DNA of 64,000 nucleotides from NCBI GenBank assembly GCA_024695145.1, contig JAILIS010000032.1, positions 1 to 64,000 of the forward strand, in the 5' to 3' direction. The position numbers were made by a program, and so were the translations under genes. The stretch comes from Lachnospiraceae bacterium. GTDB taxonomy: Bacteria; Bacillota; Clostridia; Lachnospirales; Lachnospiraceae. Position 1 is the stretch's first letter. Each line of letters opens with the position of its first letter. Under the pieces are notes generated by a model. That model saw only the letters and a list, made by a program, of their open reading frames with translations. It ran no database searches and was not told the DNA's origin. This document shows, one piece after another, positions 1 to 8,672 of the stretch.

Positions 1-1
1 T

Positions 2-880
2 GTCATGTGCGACATGCTCGCCGTTGTGGAGGAAGCCGTCAGCAAACACGGGATACCGAAGGAATTCATCCATATAGAGATCACTGAGAGCATGATCGCT
101 TCAGACGAGGAACTGATGCGAAAGACCATAAGAGCGTTCAGGGATGCCGGATACGAGATCTGGATGGATGATTTCGGAAGCGGTTATTCATCCCTGACCA
201 TGCTGAAGGATTACGATTTTAACACTCTCAAGCTTGATATGAAGTTTTTGACTCCCCTTACGGAAAAGAGTCGCAGTATCATCAAATCCGTTGTCACAAT
301 GGCCAAAGACATAGGCATCAAAACTCTTGCGGAGGGCGTCGAGACAAAGGAGCAGCTTGATTTTCTCAAAGAGATCGGGTGCGGGCTCATTCAGGGATAC
401 TATTACGGCAAGCCCGAACCCATAGATGATGTTTTTGAGCATCTGAAGGAAAACGGGATCAAGGACGAGGATATCAACTGGAGCAATTATTATCAGAAAG
501 CAAGTTTAAATGCCCGGGCGACCGATATCCCTCTAGAGATCGTGGAGGACGACGGGAAGACTTTCAAGACGCTGTTCATGAACAGGGCATACCGGGATCA
601 GATCGGAGCGGGGATGCTGGCTGATCATGAGATCGACGAGGGACTCTACGGTATCGAATCCGAAATGATGGAAAAATACCGGGAATTTGCCGATATCACG
701 GAAAGATCAGGCAAGGAGGAAACGTTTTACTATTCCGTCGGATCGAGCAAGCTGTGCCTGACGTTATGTGAGATAGCGCATCAGGGTGACCGCCATATCC
801 TCATCGGGACGATCACAAACTTCTCAAAGGATAACAAAAGACCCGTGTTTGATGCTGATTTTCTTGCACGAGAGCCTTGA
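2..880 (+). CDS. EAL-domain c-di-GMP phosphodiesterase, C-terminal part (5' end outside window)
   Basis: The reading frame is open at the window edge, so the N-terminus is missing. The visible part holds the C-terminal half of an EAL domain: IEITES, DDFGSGYSSL (loop 6, metal and dimer contacts), KLD, AEGVET and QGYYYGKP. These catalytic motifs are intact, so hydrolysis of c-di-GMP to pGpG is likely; the eponymous ExL motif would lie upstream. After about residue 160 comes a roughly 120-residue tail with a phrase like FMNRAYRDQIG that resembles a PAS-type sensor, an unusual position downstream of EAL. A GGDEF domain may precede it but cannot be seen. It lies 75 nt upstream of a cyclic-nucleotide-binding protein. 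Confidence 0.88.
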   Translation, partial: VMCDMLAVVEEAVSKHGIPKEFIHIEITESMIASDEELMRKTIRAFRDAGYEIWMDDFGSGYSSLTMLKDYDFNTLKLDMKFLTPLTEKSRSIIKSVVTMAKDIGIKTLAEGVETKEQLDFLKEIGCGLIQGYYYGKPEPIDDVFEHLKENGIKDEDINWSNYYQKASLNARATDIPLEIVEDDGKTFKTLFMNRAYRDQIGAGMLADHEIDEGLYGIESEMMEKYREFADITERSGKEETFYYSVGSSKLCLTLCEIAHQGDRHILIGTITNFSKDNKRPVFDADFLAREP

Positions 881-955
881 TAAAATCAGGGAATGATATT
901 ATAATGGGAAAAGCAGTTTTATTGCATCTTAACTGAAGGAAAGGTAGGGTTTATC

Positions 956-1930
956 ATGACTGAGAAACATTTCAAACAGGGCGAGGTTATATTCCGTGAA
1001 GGAGATTGGGGCGAAGCCCTGTACTATGTTATGGAAGGAACCGTAGGTATTTATACGGATTACGGCCGTGACGGAGAGCAGATGCTTACAACACTTAAGA
1101 AAGACCAGTGTTTCGGTGAAATGGCCGTTATAGAGGCATATCCCAGGAGTGCAACGGCAGTTGCCATGGATCCTGTTACCGCATTTGAGGTATCATCGGG
1201 CGAGATAGTTGAATATTTCAAGAAAGAGCCCGCCATGATCGACGAGCTTATGAGGAACTTCAGCAACAGGATCAGGGAACTTACCAAGGATTATGCGGAT
1301 GTAAGCGCTACCATCGCCGAGCTTTCACCCGGCGAGGATCCTTCAAAGCGCAGTGAGAGCCTCATTGAAAAGATCAAGAAGTTCTCAAAGGCAGCAGCAA
1401 ACAAGAAGTTCGAAACGATCGAAAGCGTTGAGTCACGCAAGAAGATAAGCGAAGTATCCCATTCGGAAGGTTATTCGGCTTCGGTTGAGAACTATTCAAA
1501 GGGAACTGTGATATTCAAAGAGGGTGAAGTCGGCAACTGCATGTACGACATTCATTTCGGCGGCGTAGGTATTTACAAGGATTACGGTACACCGAACGAG
1601 AAGTGTCTTGTTAAGCTCGGCCCTGACACATTCTTCGGTGAGATGGGTATGATTGATGCAGAGACACGCAGTGCTACGGCAGTTGTTCTTGAGAACGATA
1701 CGACTCTTGAGACGATCACGGCAGGTGATCTGAAGGGTCTGTTCGAGAAGAATCCTCCGAAGCTCGGAATGATCCTTGCACATATGTCTTACAGACTCCG
1801 CAAGCTCACGAATGAATATGTTAAGGCCTGCAAGCTCGTATATGATCTTGACCAGGCAGAAGCTTCGGGTAACGTAAGTGCCGAGATCAAAGATCAGGCC
1901 GCTAATTACCAGGCAAGTTATTATGACTGA
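956..1930 (+). CDS. Protein with two cyclic-nucleotide-binding domains, no output domain
   Basis: This 324-residue soluble protein has two cNMP-binding folds, roughly residues 5-120 and 175-295, joined by a charged helical linker. Each carries a phosphate-binding cassette: FGEMAVIEAYPRSATA in the first and FGEMGMIDAETRSATA in the second, both with the Glu and Arg that hold ribose and phosphate. There is no helix-turn-helix, kinase or channel segment, so it is not a CRP-type regulator; it resembles a free-standing receptor, like a regulatory subunit without its catalytic partner. A class III cyclase sits two genes downstream and is a natural ligand source (inference). Its stop overlaps the next start by 8 nt, implying translational coupling. 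Confidence 0.85.
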   Translation: MTEKHFKQGEVIFREGDWGEALYYVMEGTVGIYTDYGRDGEQMLTTLKKDQCFGEMAVIEAYPRSATAVAMDPVTAFEVSSGEIVEYFKKEPAMIDELMRNFSNRIRELTKDYADVSATIAELSPGEDPSKRSESLIEKIKKFSKAAANKKFETIESVESRKKISEVSHSEGYSASVENYSKGTVIFKEGEVGNCMYDIHFGGVGIYKDYGTPNEKCLVKLGPDTFFGEMGMIDAETRSATAVVLENDTTLETITAGDLKGLFEKNPPKLGMILAHMSYRLRKLTNEYVKACKLVYDLDQAEASGNVSAEIKDQAANYQASYYD

Positions 1931-2714
1931 TTCGATCAGGTCCGAAAACAGACTTCTACAGATACAGCCCGTCCATACCCACCGTGATGAGTGGTTGCTT
2001 CTCGCGGAGAGTGAAGGATTGAGCATGGAAGTCCTGGAGCTGTCAATGCCGCCCGCTCTCAATGAGAGCGGGCTTTTTGATGAATGCCTCAAGTGGTATA
2101 AAGGGTGCGGGCATGTTCAGTCGATCCACGGATGTTTTATCGACGTCAATCCGGCAAGCGGGGACATGCTGTTCCGTGAACTTTCCGAAAAACGCCTGCG
2201 GCTCAGCTGCGATGTGGCCAAGGCTATCGGAGCGAAGAATATGGTAGTCCACTCGAGCTGTTTTCCTTTCCTTCGTGGCGCTTATCTTGAAGGCTGGGCG
2301 GCTCTGTCGGCAGTCCTTTATGAGACGCTGGTCGACGAGTATGATCTGGACATCTTTGTCGAGAACAGTCAGGATGTTGACCCGATACCGCTTATGACAC
2401 TGATGGAGATAGTCAAGAGCGACCGCATCAAAGTATGTCTTGACATCGGTCATGCCAATTATTCAAATACTTCACTTGCCAAATGGTTCGATGATCTGGG
2501 AGACAACATCAGATATATACATCTGTCTGACAACTATGGCATATCCGATGATCATCTGACTCTCGGCAAGGGAAATGTGGACTGGGGAGAGGCTGACAGA
2601 CTGTACCGCTCGCTTGGCAGGAAGATACCGCTGACTTTGGAAGTGGGGAACCTTGAAAGCGTGAAAAAATCCATTGAATATTTGAGACAGAACGGTTATT
2701 TCGGTATCGAATAA
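1923..2714 (+). CDS. Sugar phosphate isomerase/epimerase family TIM-barrel protein
   Basis: The 263-residue product has the xylose-isomerase-like (AP endonuclease 2) TIM-barrel layout. Metal-ligand phrases are visible in order: MVVHSS, IFVENSQDVDP (Glu), CLDIGHANYS (Asp and His), YIHLSDNYG (His, Asp), DDHLTLGKGNVDW and LTLEVGN (Glu). These fit a divalent-metal isomerase or epimerase; the substrate cannot be told. The start at 1923 is preferred over upstream in-frame codons because it gives a compact 8-nt overlap with the receptor gene. Its place between a cyclic-nucleotide receptor and a cyclase is odd and may be only operon packing. Confidence 0.8.
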   Translation: MTDSIRSENRLLQIQPVHTHRDEWLLLAESEGLSMEVLELSMPPALNESGLFDECLKWYKGCGHVQSIHGCFIDVNPASGDMLFRELSEKRLRLSCDVAKAIGAKNMVVHSSCFPFLRGAYLEGWAALSAVLYETLVDEYDLDIFVENSQDVDPIPLMTLMEIVKSDRIKVCLDIGHANYSNTSLAKWFDDLGDNIRYIHLSDNYGISDDHLTLGKGNVDWGEADRLYRSLGRKIPLTLEVGNLESVKKSIEYLRQNGYFGIE

Positions 2715-2734
2715 TAAGTAATAGGAGCGTGAAT

Positions 2735-4063
2735 ATGGAAGAACTGCATAAGATTTTTCAGGAGAACATTCTTGAAAGTATGTCGGAAGGCATAATGGTG
2801 GTCGGATTTGACGGAGTGATGAGGTATGCCAATCCGTCGGCGCTCGAGCTTCTGGGGTTTGAAGAGAAGGAGCTTATGGGCAAGACATTTGCTTCGCTTT
2901 TTTTCAACGATCCCGAGAATGATGATTTTTCGCAGGTGGTCATAGATGCCATCACAGACCGCAACAACGAGCATAAGGCTGTTGTTATATACCGCAGGGG
3001 AAAAGATACGCTGCATCTTCATGTGCGCTCATCCTTCCTCGTCGATACGAAAGAGCGAAAAGGTATCATAGTCGTGATCAGCGACCTGAGCGAACTTACC
3101 GAGACAAGGGACGCCTTCGGAAGGTTCCTGTCGGACGACATAGTAAAACAGCTGCTTGACACTCCCGACGGATTAAAGCTTGGCGGAAAAAAACAGACAC
3201 TTACAATCATGATGAGTGATCTGCGCGGATTTACGGCAATGAGTGAAAGAATGGATGCCACGGACCTTATCTCGATGCTGAACCATTATCTCGGCGAGAT
3301 GACCGAGGTTATACAAGCGCGTAAAGGTACGATCATCGAGTTCATCGGTGACGGGATCCTGGCGATCTTCGGTGCTCCGGAGGAGACACCGGATCATGCG
3401 ACCAATGCCGTAGCTGCTGCGCTTGAGATGCAGGACCGCATGGAGAGCATCAACAAATGGAATTCAGAACGCGGATATCCCGTACTTGAAATGGGTATCG
3501 GACTCAATACCGGCGAAGTGATAGTCGGAAATATCGGCTCTGAGAAAAGGACAAAATACGGAGTCGTCGGAAGCCAGGTAAACCTGTGCGGCCGTATAGA
3601 AAGCTACACGGTTGGCGGCCAGATACTTATCTCCCAGAGTACTTGCGATCTTGTCAATTCGGAGCTTGAGGTATCAAAGATGATGACCGTTTATCCGAAG
3701 GGTGCGAGAGGCGAGCTGGTCCTGTCGCATATTACCGGTATCGGAGAGCCGTACAACATCCACGTTCATATGATAGAAAGCGTGCTGCAGCAGCTTGAAA
3801 ATCCGATCGCTGTCAGCTTCAGGAAGCTCGAAGGCAAGCATGAGATCAAGAAGAGCATGTACGGCGGTCTTACCGCGGTTGCCAGAGATGCTGCATTCAT
3901 GGAAACGGAAGCCGAGCTTGAAGTATATGATAACATACTGATAAATGCCGGGGGTAAGCTGTTCTGTAAGATAACAGACAAGACCGATAAGGGTTATGAA
4001 CTGCAGTATACATCGGTTCCGACAGGATATGCCGGATGGCTCAAGGACGCAAGATCCTCCTGA
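2735..4063 (+). CDS. PAS domain - class III adenylate/guanylate cyclase
   Basis: Residues about 1-120 form a PAS sensor (start GIMVVGFDGVMRYANPSALEL). A class III cyclase domain follows (about 150-330): SDLRGFTAMSE and FIGDGILAIFG supply the two metal-binding Asp residues, and TKYGVVGSQVNLCGRIES contains the Asn and Arg of the active site. The catalytic set is therefore complete; cAMP versus cGMP cannot be decided. About 90 C-terminal residues form an extra beta-rich domain, vaguely PilZ-like (low confidence). ATG at 2735 lies 7 nt after AGGAG and is preferred to GTG at 2729. Its stop codon directly abuts the stop of the convergent binding-protein gene. Confidence 0.88.
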   Translation: MEELHKIFQENILESMSEGIMVVGFDGVMRYANPSALELLGFEEKELMGKTFASLFFNDPENDDFSQVVIDAITDRNNEHKAVVIYRRGKDTLHLHVRSSFLVDTKERKGIIVVISDLSELTETRDAFGRFLSDDIVKQLLDTPDGLKLGGKKQTLTIMMSDLRGFTAMSERMDATDLISMLNHYLGEMTEVIQARKGTIIEFIGDGILAIFGAPEETPDHATNAVAAALEMQDRMESINKWNSERGYPVLEMGIGLNTGEVIVGNIGSEKRTKYGVVGSQVNLCGRIESYTVGGQILISQSTCDLVNSELEVSKMMTVYPKGARGELVLSHITGIGEPYNIHVHMIESVLQQLENPIAVSFRKLEGKHEIKKSMYGGLTAVARDAAFMETEAELEVYDNILINAGGKLFCKITDKTDKGYELQYTSVPTGYAGWLKDARSS

Positions 4064-4084
4064 TCATACGGATCCGTCCTTTTT
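4043..4084 (+). terminator. Terminator hairpin overlapping the cyclase stop codon
   Basis: AAGGACG (4043-4049) pairs with CGTCCTT (4075-4081) and GATCC (4053-4057) with GGATC (4070-4074), with a CAA bulge, followed by TTT. The stem runs through the last codons of the cyclase and into the 3' end of the convergent gene. Confidence 0.5.
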
Positions 4085-5677
4085 GTGCCGTATATATCCG
4101 ATAACCGTTATCGCAGCTATGCCTGTCCATATTACGATCAGGCTGATAATGAGATATAAGGAAGCTTTGGGAAGAGGTCCCAGAGCTTCTTTTTTCATGG
4201 GACCGGACAGCGGTGCATCAAGCTTATAAAGGCTTGCGACCTCGGAAAACATATTATCTATAAACGCATCATCAACCGTTCTTCCGCGGCGTTCGGCCTT
4301 CGTCACGTTTTCGATAAGCGCGCCCGCGGCATCACGAAGCGAAGCGGAGCCGTTAAATACGGGTGTTACAAAAGTCCGGTCGGTGCTGCGAAGGAGCAGA
4401 TCCGTCGCATCCATCTTGACCTGGTAATGGTCCCTGTCAGCTCCCGCAAGTGACAGGTATTCTTTATACTCCGCGCTTTCTCGCGCATGCGATGTTACGG
4501 GGACATAGCCTTCGGTCATGGCATACGCGTTCTGTACTTCATCCGTCAGCAGATACTGGGCAAACAGCCAGGAGGCAAGAACCTCGCCCGGATCCTCTTT
4601 ATTGAAGATACATACCGAGGGCCCCTGTGAGATCATATGCGGATCATCGGGGTCATACTGTGGTATGGGGCGAACGACGGTCTCAAACTCGATCATATTT
4701 TCCGGAGCGATATCCGACAGGGGTGCTCCGCTTCCCATCCATGTCGATCCTGCGGTCGAATCGACGGCAAATATACACTGTCCGGCGTTTAAGAAATTGC
4801 CCGGATAGCTTGATATCTTGAAGGTTGAAAAAGCCCCGGTCCGTGCGTGATGCGAGACCGTCATCAAAATGTCCCGGGTACTGTCGTTAAATATCTCTAT
4901 ATCGCCTTCGGGCGTTGAATATCCCCCGCCGCACTGCCTGAGCATGGAGATCATCATGTTGTCGGTCGATTTGTATATGAACGGGATCATGACTTTCTGG
5001 CCGTTTACGGCAAATGTACCGTCGGGATCCTTGGCCATGGCTGCTTCTGATACTTCCCATACATAGTCCCATGTGGGAACGTCAGGTATATCATATCCGA
5101 GGCTCCTTACCAGATCGGCATTGATGTAGAGCGCTTCACTCGAGCGCATGAACGGGATGGCATAATGCTCTCCGTCGAGGATGCATTCATCAAGAAACCT
5201 TTCTATGACCTCTCCTTTTGCGGGAGAAGAAAATTTCACATCCGCGCCGGCAAGCCCGTATCTTTCGTCGTCCATCAGCTCGTCAAGCGGTACCACGATG
5301 TTGATCCCGCTCATGTAAGTGGCTATGTGATCGGGGTAGGTTATACACACATTCGGAGTCGTCGATGTCGAGATATTCGTGATCACATCATTGTAGATCC
5401 GCCCGTAATCCGTGTACAGCCGGATATTAACCTTGATATTCGGATACAGTTTTTCAAAATCAGCTATCGCATTTTTGTAAATATTCGACTGGGTCTTGTT
5501 CGTATCGTTCTTGGCCCAGAAGGTTATCTCGTAGTTATGCGTTTCATCAAAGCTTTCGGGGACCTCAAATTCCGGCAGGCCTTTTGATCCGTGGCAGGCG
5601 CAGAGAAATGCCGATGCGCTTACGCATGCAAGTACTGACGCTTTTACAAGGATGCGTTTGACAAAAGACAGTCTCAT
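4064..5677 (-). CDS. Sugar ABC transporter substrate-binding lipoprotein with C-terminal membrane anchor
   Basis: A 537-residue extracellular solute-binding protein of the family-1 carbohydrate type. The N-terminus is a lipoprotein signal ending in the lipobox-like LCAC near residue 28. The mature domain contains typical phrases such as YEITFWAKNDTN, IADFEKLYPNIKVNIRLY and YAIPFMRSSEALYINADLV. Unusually it ends with a hydrophobic helix (about residues 508-530) followed by RHKKDGSV, so the protein appears held in the membrane at both ends. It is the last gene of a minus-strand operon (ATPase, two permeases, binding protein) and overlaps the upstream permease by 4 nt. The sugar is not identifiable. 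Confidence 0.88.
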   Translation of the reverse strand: MRLSFVKRILVKASVLACVSASAFLCACHGSKGLPEFEVPESFDETHNYEITFWAKNDTNKTQSNIYKNAIADFEKLYPNIKVNIRLYTDYGRIYNDVITNISTSTTPNVCITYPDHIATYMSGINIVVPLDELMDDERYGLAGADVKFSSPAKGEVIERFLDECILDGEHYAIPFMRSSEALYINADLVRSLGYDIPDVPTWDYVWEVSEAAMAKDPDGTFAVNGQKVMIPFIYKSTDNMMISMLRQCGGGYSTPEGDIEIFNDSTRDILMTVSHHARTGAFSTFKISSYPGNFLNAGQCIFAVDSTAGSTWMGSGAPLSDIAPENMIEFETVVRPIPQYDPDDPHMISQGPSVCIFNKEDPGEVLASWLFAQYLLTDEVQNAYAMTEGYVPVTSHARESAEYKEYLSLAGADRDHYQVKMDATDLLLRSTDRTFVTPVFNGSASLRDAAGALIENVTKAERRGRTVDDAFIDNMFSEVASLYKLDAPLSGPMKKEALGPLPKASLYLIISLIVIWTGIAAITVIGYIRHKKDGSV

Positions 5678-6522
5678 CCTTTTGTCCCTCCCGTTGCAAC
5701 GCCTTCCATTATCTTGCGGCGGAATATGAGAAACAGTATGATGAGCGGAAGTGATATGACTACTACAGCGGCCATCATGGCAGGTATATTTTCCCTGCCG
5801 AATCCGTTCTCGCGGATCTCCTGGATACCGTTTGAAACGAGAAAATACTTCGGATCATCGGTGATAAGCCTCGGCCACACGAAGGAATTCCAGCACTCTA
5901 TGACTTTGAGTATCATGATCGTGATCAGAGTCGGACGGCAGATCGGGATCATGACCTTCAGTAGATATTTAAGGTCGGACGTCCCGTCCACCTTGGATGC
6001 GCGGTACAGATCGTCGGGGATCTGCTCGAAGCTCTCCTTCAGCAGATAGATATAGAAGACCGACGTCACCGACGGCAGTATCAGGCCCGTAAATGTATTT
6101 CGCATATGAAGCGTCGTAATTGTCGCAAAGTTTGTGATGATAACCAGTTCGTTCGGGATCATCATAAGGGCCAGGAACAGCGTGAATACGAGATCCTTTC
6201 CGGCAAAAGTCAGCCGCGCGAAAGCAAACGCCGCCAGCACGATCACCATCAGCATAAGCGCGGTTGTTATGAGCGTAAATATGAGAGTGTTCAGAAGATA
6301 TCTCGGAAGCTGTACCGACGTGAAGGCATCCGAATAGTTCGCAAGCGTCGGATCCGTTGCGATGAATTTCGGTATGTGCTCCGAATTGTACGATGCATAG
6401 CTCTTTATGGAGGTCAGTATCATCCAGTAGAAAGGGAACAGCACGATGACCGCCCACAGGACGAGACAGGCGTACACGAATATGTTCTTTATCAGTTGCT
6501 TCTTATCGTTTGCAGTCTTCAT
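5674..6522 (-). CDS. Sugar ABC transporter permease, MalG/UgpE-like
   Basis: A 282-residue inner-membrane permease with about six hydrophobic segments. Near residue 190 it carries the coupling-helix EAA-type loop, YRASKVDGTSDLKYLLKVM, followed by IP, which docks on the ATPase. The N-terminal phrase FPFYWMILTSIK is typical of MalG-type (CUT1) permeases. It ends in MEGVATGGTKG, a common CUT1 ending. It lies 9 nt after the partner permease gene and its stop overlaps the binding-protein start by 4 nt. Confidence 0.92.
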   Translation of the reverse strand: MKTANDKKQLIKNIFVYACLVLWAVIVLFPFYWMILTSIKSYASYNSEHIPKFIATDPTLANYSDAFTSVQLPRYLLNTLIFTLITTALMLMVIVLAAFAFARLTFAGKDLVFTLFLALMMIPNELVIITNFATITTLHMRNTFTGLILPSVTSVFYIYLLKESFEQIPDDLYRASKVDGTSDLKYLLKVMIPICRPTLITIMILKVIECWNSFVWPRLITDDPKYFLVSNGIQEIRENGFGRENIPAMMAAVVVISLPLIILFLIFRRKIMEGVATGGTKG

Positions 6523-6531
6523 CGCACTTCC

Positions 6532-7425
6532 TTATCTTACCGAAAATTTACGGCTGACCATCAGATTGATGACTGTTATGGTCAATATAATCGCGAACAG
6601 TATTATGGCCGCTGCAGACGCGTAGGACGGATAGCCGCCTGAGTTGCCGTAGAGCATGTCATAGATATATCCGACTATCGTATTCATACCCGCCGAGTTC
6701 AGATCCGTTCCGAACAGCGCGACCTCATCGGAATATGCTTTGAACGCTCCGATGAATCCGGTGATCATGAGATAGATGATCATCGGGGATATCATGGGAA
6801 GAGTGATCTTGTAAAACATCGCAAAACTTCCCGTGCCGTCGACCGCGGCAGCTTTGTAATAAACATCCGGCACCGATGCTATGGCACTTGTCAATATGAG
6901 GATCTTGAATGGAAGCACGATCCAGATCGTGTACAGGCACATCACAAACAGCTTGGCTGCGTACGGGCCGTCAATAAAATCAATACTGCTGCCACCGAAG
7001 AAGTTTATCATCATATTGATTAGGCCGTCCGAATAGGCAGTCTTTTTGAACAGGATCACGAACACCAGCCCGACTGCCAGAGTGTTTGTAACGTACGGCA
7101 GAAAATATATGGTCTGGAACAGATCGCGAAGCGCCTTTATCGAGCTGAGCCCGAGGGAAATGAGAAGAGCCGTCAGGGTGGATACAGGAACCGTGATCAT
7201 TACTATGATAAATGTATTCTTGAGCGCAGCTATGAAATACGGATCCCTGAGGACGTACGAATAGTTGTATGTACCGGTCCCGAAGAAAGTCGACGAGGCA
7301 AAGTTGTAGCCTTCTTCATAGGAGTAAATGAACACATCAAAGAGAGGGTATATCATGAATACCCCGAGAAACAGTATTGCCGGCAGAAGATACAGCCATC
7401 CTTTCAGAGCGCGCATCTTATTCAT
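6532..7425 (-). CDS. Sugar ABC transporter permease, MalF/UgpA-like
   Basis: A 297-residue permease with six predicted membrane helices. It begins LKGWLYLLPAILFLGVFMIYP in essence, the hallmark of CUT1 permease subunit 1, and has an EAA-type loop YYKAAAVDGTGSFAMFYKI ahead of LP. It should pair with the downstream permease to form the translocation channel. The start overlaps the end of the ATPase gene by 8 nt, so the order ATPase, permease 1, permease 2, binding protein is translated from one coupled message. Confidence 0.92.
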   Translation of the reverse strand: MNKMRALKGWLYLLPAILFLGVFMIYPLFDVFIYSYEEGYNFASSTFFGTGTYNYSYVLRDPYFIAALKNTFIIVMITVPVSTLTALLISLGLSSIKALRDLFQTIYFLPYVTNTLAVGLVFVILFKKTAYSDGLINMMINFFGGSSIDFIDGPYAAKLFVMCLYTIWIVLPFKILILTSAIASVPDVYYKAAAVDGTGSFAMFYKITLPMISPMIIYLMITGFIGAFKAYSDEVALFGTDLNSAGMNTIVGYIYDMLYGNSGGYPSYASAAAIILFAIILTITVINLMVSRKFSVR

Positions 7426-8539
7426 CTCTTACCTCAAAAGGGATGCGAAGTTCGCTTTCCCGGTCAAATACGAACACTTTATGTTTCTTGAGTGAAAAAG
7501 TCAATTGCCTGCCTTCTGACATCTTTACGGCATCGGAATCGACTATTGATCGGATCAGTCCGGTATCACTGATGAGAGCTTCATGACCTGACAGTATCGA
7601 AACATCTCTTCCTAGCACTTCGATCCTTCCGGGTGTGCATATAAGCTTTCCGTTATCATCGGGAATGAACCCTTCGGGGCGTATGGCAACAAAAACATCC
7701 CTTTCGGCCCTCTGTTGACCCGCCAGGTCAAACACCCTGTCTTTTCCTATATACAAGCCGCCGTCACCGATATGTCCGTTAAATACGTTGATGGGCGGAG
7801 TGCCTAGGAATTTGGCGACAAACAGGCTGGACGGGTCATCATATACATCCTGCGGCCGGCCCATCTGCATCACGGCACCGTTGTTCATGACAGCGATCAG
7901 ATCGCATATGCTCATGGCCTCGTCCTGATCGTGCGTGACAAAGACCGTGGTTATGTTCGTCTGCTTCTGGATACGGCGGATCTCCTCCCTTGTCTGCAGC
8001 CGCAGCCTTGCATCGAGGTTTGACAGCGGCTCGTCGAGTAACAGGACACAGGCATTTTTGACGAGAGCTCTTGCGATCGCAACTCTTTGCTGCTGTCCGC
8101 CGGACAGTTCCGAGGGTCTGCGCTCCAGATAATCATCGATCTCGACAAGCTTTGCGACTTCCATGACACGCTTCGCCATCTCTTCTTTTGTCAGCTTATC
8201 TTTGCCTTTGAGATTCTCGAGAGGAAAACGGATATTTCTTTCCACGTTTAAGTGCGGATAGAGAGCATAGCTTTGAAATACGAGACCGACACCCCGTTCC
8301 TGCGGTGTGATATCGGTCACATCCCTGTCTCCGAAAATGATCTGGCCCTCGGTTGGCTTTTCAAGCCCCGATATGAGGTTGAGAGCGGTTGATTTGCCGC
8401 AGCCGGACGGACCTAGCAGTCCGACGAGCTTCCCATCGGGGATCGTAAGATCCACATGGTCCACGGCGACAATGTATCCGCCCTGACTTTTATTACGGTT
8501 CGGGAATTTCTTGGTGAGATTCTTGAGCAATATTTCCAT
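7418..8539 (-). CDS. Sugar ABC transporter ATP-binding protein, MalK/UgpC/MsmK-like
   Basis: A 373-residue ATPase with Walker A GPSGCGKST, signature LSGGQQQR, Walker B LLLDEPLSNLD and switch His in FVTHDQDEA. The region after about residue 240 is the MalK-type regulatory (TOBE) domain. It energises the two permeases encoded just downstream. Finding a dedicated ATPase inside the operon is notable because many Gram-positive CUT1 operons rely on a shared MsmK encoded elsewhere. It is the first gene of the minus-strand operon, divergent from a lipoprotein gene. Confidence 0.93.
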   Translation of the reverse strand: MEILLKNLTKKFPNRNKSQGGYIVAVDHVDLTIPDGKLVGLLGPSGCGKSTALNLISGLEKPTEGQIIFGDRDVTDITPQERGVGLVFQSYALYPHLNVERNIRFPLENLKGKDKLTKEEMAKRVMEVAKLVEIDDYLERRPSELSGGQQQRVAIARALVKNACVLLLDEPLSNLDARLRLQTREEIRRIQKQTNITTVFVTHDQDEAMSICDLIAVMNNGAVMQMGRPQDVYDDPSSLFVAKFLGTPPINVFNGHIGDGGLYIGKDRVFDLAGQQRAERDVFVAIRPEGFIPDDNGKLICTPGRIEVLGRDVSILSGHEALISDTGLIRSIVDSDAVKMSEGRQLTFSLKKHKVFVFDRESELRIPFEVRDE

Positions 8540-8568
8540 ATATTGTCCTTTCTGTGCCAGGATATTGT

Positions 8569-8612
8569 CGCATTTTTTCGTTCAAAATGGAATACTTTTG
8601 TGATAAAATGCG
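8569..8612. promoter_or_regulatory. Inverted repeat and weak promoter between ABC operon and lipoprotein gene
   Basis: CGCATTTT (8569-8576) and AAAATGCG (8605-8612) form an inverted repeat across the divergent region. A weak plus-strand promoter, TTCAAA (8581-8586), 17 nt, TAAAAT (8604-8609), sits inside it. It could be an operator, but arms 28 nt apart are not diagnostic. Confidence 0.3.
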
Positions 8613-8672
8613 TTTAAGCCGTTTTAAGAAGGCTTTGGGAGAGGGTTTAAACAACCAAGAAGGAGAATGAAA

